Source: an uncultured bacterium (GTDB taxonomy: Bacteria > Spirochaetota > Leptospiria > Leptospirales > Leptonemataceae). From it: a stretch of 64,000 nt of DNA. The stretch covers positions 1 to 64,000 of the forward strand of contig CALFVU010000005.1 of NCBI GenBank assembly GCA_937928085.1, read 5' to 3'. This document shows, piece after piece, positions 55,000-63,500 of this stretch. The position numbers and the translations under genes were made by a program. Numbering within the stretch: the stretch's first letter is position 1; the number at the start of each line of letters is the position of its first letter. The notes beneath the pieces were generated by a model that ran no database searches, was not told the origin of the DNA, and was given only the letters and a program-made list of their open reading frames with translations.

Positions 55000-56160
55000 A
55001 TGAGCTTTACGAAATACATTCACCAATCATTTTTAGAAGATCCATTTCACAGTTTAAATGTTCCCATATATCCCAGTTCAGTATTTCTTTTTTCTGATAT
55101 TGAAGAGCTAATCAATTTTGTTTCTAAAAAAGAAAAAAAACGATTTGAATATTCCCGATATGGAAATCCTACTAACAGAAATTTAGAACTTTTGATAACA
55201 GCTTTAGAACACACAGAAGATGCCTGTTTGTTTTCTTCCGGAATGAGTGCATGCACTATACCAATTCTTGCAATTTTAGAAAAGGGGGATCATGTAGTTA
55301 TCACTTCTGATATGTATTTAAAAACTTTTGATTTTTATCGTAAAATTTTAAAAAAATATGGTATTGAATGTTCAATTGTATTTCCAGAAATCAAACATAT
55401 AATTAACGCTTTACAAAAGAACACAAAAATTGTTTTTACAGAATTTCCTACAAATCCTTTTTATTATGTGATAGATTTAGAAACTTTAAGTAATGTTCTA
55501 AAGCAAAAATCTATTTTACTAATTATCGATAGTACTTTAGCATCTCCTGTAAATTGTAATCCATTTTTATATGGTGCGGATTTAGTAATTCATTCACTTA
55601 CAAAATATTTTAGTGGACAAAATGATTTAATTGGTGGAGTGGTAACAGGTAAAAAAATCTTAGTAGAGAAAATCAGAGAATTTAATGGATATTTAGGTGC
55701 AATTCTTACAGCAGAAGTCAGTTATGTACTTTTACGGAGTATCAAAACAATGCCTTTAAGGGTTAATATTCAAAATCAAAAAGCTTTAGAAATTGCTCGG
55801 TTTTTAGAGAAACATCCTAAAATCCATCAAGTATATTATCCATTGTTGGAAAGTCATCCTAATTTTTCTTTAGCTAAAAAATATTTAAAAGGGGGTGGTT
55901 GCCTTCTTACTATAGAACTTAAAGGTAATTTTGAATCTTTAAAAACATTTTGTAATTCATTAAAGATTTTTAAAATCGGACCTAGTTTTGCCAGTGCGGA
56001 ATCTTTGATTGATCCTCCTTATATAATGTCTCATTGGGATGTACCAGATGAAGAACGACAACAAATGAATATCAAAGAAACTACAGTAAGAATTTCTATT
56101 GGTTTAGAAGATACCGATGATTTAATCAGTGATTTAGATCAAGCCTTATCAAAAATTTAG
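55000..56160 (+). CDS. Cys/Met-metabolism PLP enzyme (cystathionine synthase/lyase type)
   Basis: A 386-residue fold-type I PLP enzyme of the MetB/MetC/MetY/MegL family. YSRYGNPTNRNLELLITALE, LFSSGMSACTIPILAIL, IIDSTLASPVNCNPF and HSLTKYFSGQNDLIGG (with the PLP lysine) are family hallmarks, and the C-terminal TTVRISIGLEDTDDLISDL is standard. The exact reaction (cystathionine gamma-synthase, beta- or gamma-lyase, or O-acylhomoserine sulfhydrylase) cannot be decided here. Convergent with AlkB, overlapping by 4 nt. A ribosome-binding site AAGGA precedes ATG 55000. Confidence 0.88.
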   Translation: MSFTKYIHQSFLEDPFHSLNVPIYPSSVFLFSDIEELINFVSKKEKKRFEYSRYGNPTNRNLELLITALEHTEDACLFSSGMSACTIPILAILEKGDHVVITSDMYLKTFDFYRKILKKYGIECSIVFPEIKHIINALQKNTKIVFTEFPTNPFYYVIDLETLSNVLKQKSILLIIDSTLASPVNCNPFLYGADLVIHSLTKYFSGQNDLIGGVVTGKKILVEKIREFNGYLGAILTAEVSYVLLRSIKTMPLRVNIQNQKALEIARFLEKHPKIHQVYYPLLESHPNFSLAKKYLKGGGCLLTIELKGNFESLKTFCNSLKIFKIGPSFASAESLIDPPYIMSHWDVPDEERQQMNIKETTVRISIGLEDTDDLISDLDQALSKI

Positions 56161-56789
56161 TTTTTGTGAATAATATTTCTATATGTAATATTAATCCTTG
56201 ATTGGGTGGTATAATTTTTTTGATTATTTTGGATGGCGTAAGGAATAACTTTTTTTTCTTTTGGTATTGAGTGATGCCAAAAAAATTGAATATTTCCTAG
56301 CATTAATAAAAGACTACCGTGTTGTAGATTAAGAGAAACAAAATTTTCTTTTTTCTTTTTCTTATTTTTCTCGCAAAATAAAATCTTTCTTTGCACACCA
56401 AACGAAACCGAAGCTATTACTGGATTTTCTCCTAGTTCTTTTTCGTCATCTGAATGCCAACTCATGTAATTTGAAGGATTTTCGTAAAGATTTAAAAGAG
56501 CATGATTCCATTCATAACCAAATTCTTTTTCTATTTTAGATTTGATTTGAAATACATAAGGATCCCATTGTTTTGGAGGAAGTTCCAGTCGAGAATAGAT
56601 ATAGGTGGTATTCCCAAACCAATAGATTTTACGAGGTTGATCAATCCATTTTCCATATAAAAAAATTTTCTTTTTCTGCCAATTAATTTGATTATATAAA
56701 TAATCAAAAAGAAAGTCAGATTCCTTTTTCGAAAAATAATTTGGTATATAGTGAAGTAAACCATTTTCAAAACATATATAATTTTTCAT
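56157..56789 (-). CDS. alkB: AlkB-type 2-oxoglutarate/Fe(II) dioxygenase
   Basis: A 210-residue DNA/RNA repair dioxygenase of the AlkB (ALKBH2/3-like) group, which removes alkyl groups from bases. The iron triad is visible as MSWHSDDE (His and Asp) and FWHHSIP (distal His), and the 2-oxoglutarate arginine in SRINITYR. NYMSWHSDDEKELG, PVIASVSFGVQRKILF and SLLLMLGNIQ fit the family. It ends 4 nt inside the convergent PLP gene and starts 33 bases from the divergent ferredoxin-cyclase-peroxidase gene, so a shared control region for two oxidative/alkylation stress proteins is possible. Confidence 0.9.
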   Translation of the reverse strand: MKNYICFENGLLHYIPNYFSKKESDFLFDYLYNQINWQKKKIFLYGKWIDQPRKIYWFGNTTYIYSRLELPPKQWDPYVFQIKSKIEKEFGYEWNHALLNLYENPSNYMSWHSDDEKELGENPVIASVSFGVQRKILFCEKNKKKKKENFVSLNLQHGSLLLMLGNIQFFWHHSIPKEKKVIPYAIQNNQKNYTTQSRINITYRNIIHKN

Positions 56790-56822
56790 TTACATAAAAA
56801 ATGAAAAAAAATAAAACTTAAT

Positions 56823-58442
56823 ATGCAAGATAAAATCACTCTAACCTACATACAAGAAAAAAATATAAAAACTAACAAAATAGAAAAAGAACGAAAAATA
56901 GTTGCTGAACCAGAAAATACAATTTTAGAAATTTCTTTAAAAAATCAAATTCCTCATCATCATGCTTGTGGAGGAAATGCGAAATGCTCTACTTGTAGAG
57001 TTTTAATTCTAAAAGGAGAAGAAAATCTTTCTCCTCGAAATGAACTGGAGATAGAATTATTCAAGAAAAAAGGATTAGGAAGTAAAATTCGTTTAGCATG
57101 CCAGACAAAGGTTAGAGGAGATGTAACATTAAAACGATTAGTACGAGAAGATTTCGAAGAAGAATTTGCTGTTGAATATAATCACACAGGTAGAGAAATA
57201 CCTTTAGCAATTTTGGTTTCTGATATAAGAAATTTTACAAGTTTTACAGAACGACACTTTGCTTATGATGTGGTGTTTATTTTGAATTATTTTTATAAAA
57301 AAATGGGAGATGCAATTTTGAGCCATAATGGTTATATTGATCAATTTATTGGAGATGCAATTTTAGCTATTTTTGGAATGGATGAAAAAGATAATCAAAT
57401 AAAATGTCAGAATGCTTTTTTTGCAAGTTTAGAAATGTTAAAAAAATTACAAGAATTCAATCAATATTTAAAAAAAAATTTTAATGAGGAATTTAAGATT
57501 GGTATAGCTCTACATTTTGGAAATGTAATTTATGGAGAAATTGGACATCCCGAAAAAAAACAAATTACTGTAATTGGAGATGCAATCAATTATGTTAGTA
57601 AATTAGAAAAAATGACTAAAAAAATTCAAACCCCTATTTTAGCTACTGAAGAATTTCTTAAAATGCTCAATCTTGATGATATTGAGAAAAAAAATTATAA
57701 AATCAAAATTACGGGAAAAACAGGAGAATTTGTTGTGTATTCAATATATTCTAACAAAAAAACTTATCCTTCTTTAAGAAGCCTGATTAAAGAATATTTA
57801 CCAAAAACATTTGCTCCCAATGTTTTACGTTTGGTTTTTCATGATGTGATGAGTGGAGGTAGTATCACCTATAGTTTTTCGGATGAAGAATTACTACAAT
57901 GGGAACTAGAAAAAGAAGAAAATAAAAATTTAGAAAAATCTGTAAATTTTATAAAAAAAATAAAAAAAATGGTTTCTGATGAACCTTATTCTTATAGAGA
58001 TATTTTGTATCTTGCAGGGGCAGTGGCAGTAGAAATTACAGGTGGTCCTTTTATCAGTGTGATTGTTCCTTCGTTTAGTGATAAACGTTTTTTTGAGGCT
58101 TCTATACCGAAACAAGATGAAGAGTTTCATTCCTTTTATCAAAAATTTCAGAAAATAGGATTGAATAAAAAAGACATGATTGCTTTAATGGGAGCACATA
58201 CTTTAGGAAAAGCAGAAAAACCTTTTACACAGAATTTGTTTACATTTGATAATAGTTATTTTAAACGATTGTATTTACAAAAAAATTCTCTTTCTGATTT
58301 ACATCCTTTATTCAAAACGGATTGGGAATTATTAAAAGACGAAGAATCAAAAAAATATATACAAATCTATGCAATGGATCAGGAACAGTTTTTCGAAGAT
58401 TTTAAAAATGCTTATATAAAAATGATCCGTATTGCAATTTAA
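56823..58442 (+). CDS. [2Fe-2S] ferredoxin - nucleotide cyclase - heme peroxidase fusion
   Basis: A 539-residue three-domain protein. Residues 1-110: adrenodoxin/plant-type ferredoxin with ligands C49, C55, C58 and C93 (HACGGNAKCSTC and RLACQT). Residues ~125-310: class III cyclase with Asp134 (LVSDIRNFTSF), Asp178 (FIGDAILAIFG) and VIGDAINYVSK (Asp253, Asn256; the usual Arg is Lys260, the adenine Lys is Gln174). Residues ~325-539: class I heme peroxidase like ascorbate peroxidase, with distal Arg336, Phe339, His340 (LRLVFHD), LAGAVAVEITGGP, proximal His459 (ALMGAHTLGKA) and Asp476 (FDNSYF). All heme ligands are retained. Probably a redox/peroxide-responsive cyclase; divergent from alkB across 33 bases. 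Confidence 0.9.
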   Translation: MQDKITLTYIQEKNIKTNKIEKERKIVAEPENTILEISLKNQIPHHHACGGNAKCSTCRVLILKGEENLSPRNELEIELFKKKGLGSKIRLACQTKVRGDVTLKRLVREDFEEEFAVEYNHTGREIPLAILVSDIRNFTSFTERHFAYDVVFILNYFYKKMGDAILSHNGYIDQFIGDAILAIFGMDEKDNQIKCQNAFFASLEMLKKLQEFNQYLKKNFNEEFKIGIALHFGNVIYGEIGHPEKKQITVIGDAINYVSKLEKMTKKIQTPILATEEFLKMLNLDDIEKKNYKIKITGKTGEFVVYSIYSNKKTYPSLRSLIKEYLPKTFAPNVLRLVFHDVMSGGSITYSFSDEELLQWELEKEENKNLEKSVNFIKKIKKMVSDEPYSYRDILYLAGAVAVEITGGPFISVIVPSFSDKRFFEASIPKQDEEFHSFYQKFQKIGLNKKDMIALMGAHTLGKAEKPFTQNLFTFDNSYFKRLYLQKNSLSDLHPLFKTDWELLKDEESKKYIQIYAMDQEQFFEDFKNAYIKMIRIAI

Positions 58443-58502
58443 AAAAAATATAGACATAAGACTTTATGATTTTTTTTATAAAAAAATTTTAAAGGAAATA
58501 CT

Positions 58503-59867
58503 ATGAAACAATCCAATATTACAATTGATGATGAACTTTTAGAAGAGATTCAATATTTGATTTCAACAGATTCAAAAGAAATTATTAAAAATTTATTTTT
58601 TGATTTAGATGTTGCAGATATTGCTTTAGTACTTCGGTATATACAAGATGAAGAAAAATTGTTATATCTTTTTTCCCTAATTCCAAAAAATAAAAGAAGT
58701 GAAGTTGTATGCGAAACAATACGAGAAGTTAGAAAAAAAATTCTAAAAGTATTAAGTGAAAAAGAAATTCAACAAATCATAGAAGATTTAGAAACGGATG
58801 ATGCAGTAGATTTATTGGGAGAACTACCAGAGGAAGTACAAAAAAGAATTATCTCTAATCTTTCTGATGAGACAAAAAAGAGACTATTGTTATTACTAAA
58901 ATACGAAGAAGACACTGCTGGCGGTATAATGTCAGCAGATTTTGTAGCAGTCTACAATACGGAAACAGTAAAACAAGCTTTAAAAAAATTAAAATCAAAA
59001 TTAAAAGAAGGTTATGAAATTCATAATGTTTTTGTAGTGGATAAACAACACATTTTGATAGGGATAATCTCTATTTATGATTTATTATTACACTCAGAAA
59101 ATAAAAAAGTTGGGAAAATTATAAAAAAGCCTGAATTTGTTGTAACTCCAGATATGGATCAAGAAGAAATCGCACAAGTATTTAAAAAATATGATTTAAT
59201 TTCTGCACCTGTTGTGGATTCTGATGGTAAACTTATAGGTAGAATTACAGTCGATGATATTGTAGATGTGATCGAAGAAGAACATAACGAAGACATTGCA
59301 AGAATGGTAGGTACCGAAGTAGAAGAAATGGAAAATCGGTCTCCATTTCAGATTGCATTGATGCGTGCTCCTTGGGTTTTGATCACTTTATTTGTAGAAT
59401 TCTTTGCAGGAGTTGTGATTCATTATTATGATGAAATTTTATCAAAGGTGATTCTTTTAGCTTCTTTTATGCCGGTTATATCTGCAATTTCTGGAAATAC
59501 TGGACTGCAATCCGCTGCAATTGTAATACGGGCATTGGCAACGGGACATGCAAAATTGGAAGAATGGTGGAGACCGGTAATACGACAGCTGATTGTAACT
59601 TTAATTCTTGGAAGTTTAATAGGTATCATTGTAGGCATTATAGGTTTTATATGGCATAAAACATATAAGTTTGGATTTGTAGTTGGTTTATCTATGTTTA
59701 TTTCAATTAATTTATCTGGTTTTATTGGAACAGTCACACCTATGGTATCTAAGAGATTTGGAATAGATCCAGCTATCACAGCCGGACCATTTGAAACTGC
59801 TTTTCAGGATGTTATAGGAATTACTATTTTTTTAACATTAGCAAAGATTATGTTTGAATATCTTTAA
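58503..59867 (+). CDS. mgtE: Magnesium transporter MgtE
   Basis: A 454-residue Mg2+ channel/transporter. From the N-terminus: superhelical N domain (about 1-130; VDLLGELPEEVQKRI), two CBS domains (~135-260; FVVDKQHILIGIISIYDLL and VVDSDGKLIGRITVDDIVDVIEEE), a plug helix and five transmembrane helices including PVISAISGNTGLQSAAI and the ion-binding GFIGTVTPMVSKRFGIDPA. Length and order match MgtE, which senses cytoplasmic Mg2+. ATG 58503 follows AAAGGA. Downstream lies about 700 bases of decayed DNA. Confidence 0.95.
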   Translation: MKQSNITIDDELLEEIQYLISTDSKEIIKNLFFDLDVADIALVLRYIQDEEKLLYLFSLIPKNKRSEVVCETIREVRKKILKVLSEKEIQQIIEDLETDDAVDLLGELPEEVQKRIISNLSDETKKRLLLLLKYEEDTAGGIMSADFVAVYNTETVKQALKKLKSKLKEGYEIHNVFVVDKQHILIGIISIYDLLLHSENKKVGKIIKKPEFVVTPDMDQEEIAQVFKKYDLISAPVVDSDGKLIGRITVDDIVDVIEEEHNEDIARMVGTEVEEMENRSPFQIALMRAPWVLITLFVEFFAGVVIHYYDEILSKVILLASFMPVISAISGNTGLQSAAIVIRALATGHAKLEEWWRPVIRQLIVTLILGSLIGIIVGIIGFIWHKTYKFGFVVGLSMFISINLSGFIGTVTPMVSKRFGIDPAITAGPFETAFQDVIGITIFLTLAKIMFEYL

Positions 59868-60162
59868 ACTTTTTTTGTTTCCATTTTAGCAAATATGTTT
59901 TTAAAAATTAATCTTTTACCAAATAATGATACAAAAGTGGGTTGGATTAAAAATCCCAAGATAACTGGAACCATTACTAAATTCCTATTTCGGTTTCTCC
60001 AAAAGCAGAAATAGCAATACCTAGACTAATGATATGATATCTTAAAAAAGTAGATAAAAATACGGGGATGACTTCATCTTCTTTAAGAATTTTTTTTAAG
60101 AAAAATGTAAAAAATACAAACATTGAAATAATATAACATTTGAAAAATATAAATATTTCCAA
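59864..60162 (-). pseudogene. Frameshifted small membrane protein
   Basis: Two adjoining minus-strand frames together encode a plausible small polytopic protein. The first (60162-59977) reads MFVFFTFFLKKILKEDEV and FLRYHIISLGIAISAFGETEIG, then stops at TAG 59977-59979. A second frame continues immediately with NLVMVPVILGFLIQPTFVSLF and ends KMETKKV at 59864. Restoring a single A in the GGAATTT at the junction would join them into one frame of about 97 residues with three hydrophobic segments. Either a genuine one-base deletion or a sequencing indel. It overlaps the mgtE stop by 4 bases. No family recognised. Confidence 0.5.
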
Positions 60163-60582
60163 ACTTGCTTTGTTTAAAACTCCAAAGTAATAAACAAGTT
60201 ATTCAAAATTTTCCTTATCTTTTATCTTTAATTAAAGGTTATAGAAAATGAATTGATAGAATAAAGAACGAGTTTTGCTATACTTCATATATTACAAAAA
60301 CTATTCGATGATTCTACAAACTTTCTTGCTCTCTTTGCGATCTTTCTAGAATTTCACTCACTTTTGAAACTATTGTTTCTAAAGAATATAAATAATCAAA
60401 TAAAGAAATTAGGGGTTACACTTTTCCCTTTACTTGTTTTGGCAAATTAAGATTCAAGTAACTGTAGATTTTTCCCTTCGATAATATTACTCAAAATTTA
60501 ATTATTGATTTTATAATCTAACATAAGACGATAAAAACATAAAAAACTTTTCAAATCATAGCTTGAATAAAAGCGTTAATAT
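60163..60582. other. Gene-free stretch, possible gene remnant
   Basis: No acceptable gene. On the minus strand around 60320-60415 an open stretch of about 30 codons reads ISLFDYLYSLETIVSKVSE then ILERSQREQESL and a stop, coding-like but with no start, and followed by stops in all frames. It may be the C-terminal scrap of a lost gene. The rest is A/T-rich without strong hairpins. Confidence 0.35.
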
Positions 60583-63500
60583 TTATAAAATATTGAGAAT
60601 TTTTTTATTTTCTTTTAATGCCATTTGATAGCTTTTTATTAGTGCATCTCGTAATTCTGACACATCTTCAATCATAAAATCTAAAATTCCGGTTTTATAG
60701 GCATCGTTTTCTGCACGTGATTTTTGATTAAATTCTTTAATGTATTGAATTCTTAAAGTTTCTGCTTCTTCGTCTTTTCCTTGTTTTTTTAGTTCAAAAT
60801 ATTTTTTTCCGTAAAATAAATCAAAAGCAGAATCTGCCCCCATGACTGCCAAGATACTTTTTTTAAGAGCAAAAGAGATAATACATGGTCTTAAAAATTT
60901 GCTAAAAGCATGGATTTGTCTTCCTCCGTAGTTTTGATTTAAAGTAACAGAAATAAGTGGTATTGTACTTAATACGTTTACATCTAAAGAACGCCCGCCA
61001 ATTTGTTGAATTCTTAATCGTTCTTGTTTTGTTCCCGGTAAAAATCCAGGAGCATTCGAAATCATAATAAGTGGTATTTGATTTCTTTCCACGAGCTCAG
61101 TAAATATTCTAAATTTTTCTGTACCCGGTGCATCTGGGGCACCTCCTAAAATATTGGGTTGATCTGCCATTACCGCAACTGTGTTTCCGTTTAATTTAGC
61201 AAAACCGGTTATCAAACTCGGTCCTTTTTGAGGATCATTCATTTCTTTCCACCATTCAATAAAAGAATTTTGATCAAATATCCTTAAAATAATTTTTTCG
61301 ACCATATCAAAAGGTTGTGCTGCATTTTCTGGCAATTCTGGTTTTTCTATAGGTGGTTGTATGATTTCACTTTCATTTTTTTCGGAAAGTAATTGAATAA
61401 TTTTTAAGGATAAATCAAAAGCTTCTTCAATAGAACTTGCAATGTGAGTAGATGAGTTTTTAATAAATTCTTTTTCTTTTTCTGTATAATCTTGATTTTT
61501 TACAAAAATCACAGCATCTGCTCCCATATGAAGCATTACTTTTTGTAAACCACGTATTGATGTTGCAATATGTATTCTTGTTTTTGATTTAATTGTCATT
61601 AGTTTTAAAAACTCCTGTCTTGCTCGTAAAGTTAAGGCATCGGTTCGAGGAGTTTCTCTAAACCATTCATCTCCTAGTACAATAATTTGATCAGTATTCA
61701 ATTTTCTTGAGCTTATTAACAATTCTGTTGCTCGAATTAAAGCTTGATAGGATCGAAGACCAAAACGATTTCTCGGTCCCATGATTAATACAGGTCTTCC
61801 AGCGATTTTAGCAAATCCGCCGATCAATGCTCCAGAACCATAATATTCTTCTTTAAAAGGTATATAAGTGTCTTCATCTGTATTTGCCTTTATAATATTG
61901 GGACTAAGCACATCATCGATCTGCAAAGAAATGTCAAAATTTTTTAAGCTTCTTTTAATGGAGGATATTTTTTCTCTTTTTGCGAAGAGTTCGTGAATTC
62001 TTCGAATTATAGTCAATAAATGTAGATTACTTCTTGCTATTAAATCTACAGTTCCAGTAATTCGACTCATAATTCTACCGCCACCAATCTCATAATTTGT
62101 AAGTTCTTCTCCTGTTACAGATTTAATTACAGCAGATCCCGTTAAAACTCTATAAGACTGTTCATCATCTACCATAATCTGTATCGCTGCCTGAGAAGAA
62201 CCATACACATCCAACCCAGTAGAAGAACCTATACCAACTGCTACAATAAAAGTTTTTTGTTCTAAAGAAGCTGTGATGTGTAAATTTTCTAATTTATTGA
62301 TTTCATTGATAATTTTTAAAAGCTTAGTATCGCTATGAATTTTTATATACTCATAGATTTTAGCTGGAGAATATCCAGCACCAATTAAAGCATTTATAAA
62401 AAAACCTTCTGCTGCTCGATTTAAAGATACCATTCCTTGTTTTATATTTGCACCCGCTCCATCATTAAAAACATAAACTGGATATCCTTTAACAATTCCA
62501 ATCCAGCAGGCTACGACATATTTTAAACCTTCTAAATCTCCAGTTGCACCCCCACTAATTCTTGAATCTTTAAGATATAATACTGCTGGGATTCCAGCCA
62601 TAGTACCTATAAAGATTTTACTTCCAACTGTATTTTTTGTTTTGTAGATTGGATCATAATCTATGTAAGGCACTTGAATTTCTCGATAAGAATTGTGATC
62701 CAAACATTCTTGAACCCATAAGTCTACTGTCCATTTTCCAAGTTTATAAACATGAATCGTTTTTTCGTCAGCTGGTTCAGAACTAAAATAAGGAGAATCA
62801 GGATGATTATTAGCTAAAAGGTTTAACAAAACTTTTTTATCTTTTTGTGTTACATAAAATTGTTTTTCTACGAGTTCTTCGCTAAATGGGGTTTTACATA
62901 TTACGGAGACTAAGTTTAATTTAATAGAGGGATCATTAAAAAAAGGAATTAATCGAAACATCATATTAGTAAACACAAAATAATTAAATCTTTTAGGATT
63001 ACTTGATGGTATATCGATGATTAATTCTTCATCATAGATAATAATATCGATGTAGTTTCCATGTTTTCTATTTAATGATTGATAAGAATTTAAAACTCGA
63101 ATTGCATCGATATTGATTCGTTCAACATTTTCACTTCCAATAATGTATCCATCTTTGTGATAAGTAGGTATTACTTTTTCTATAATTCCAAATACAAAGT
63201 AAAACTCTTGACTTTCATTTTGTAATAAATAAATAAATATATTTTCTAAAGGAGAGAAAAGTTTATAAATTTTATAATTTTTACTTAAAAAATCTAATCT
63301 ATTTTTTAATTTTTCTTTTACTTTTGGATTTAAATTTTCTGGTAATAAATTAAGTTCTTGTTTTTTTAATGATTCTTCGATAAGATTTTTAATAGATTCT
63401 CTATCATAATTTGTAAAATATAAAGGATCAGTTGTGATTTTTCTTAATTCATTAAGATATTTTCTGGAAACCCAATATGTAAGTTCTATATTCCAACGAG

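Noticed and set aside
62976-62976. GTG as a possible start of the carboxyltransferase, giving a 797-residue protein
   Set aside because: The same frame continues open and coding-like without any stop to the right window edge, so the GTG is internal.
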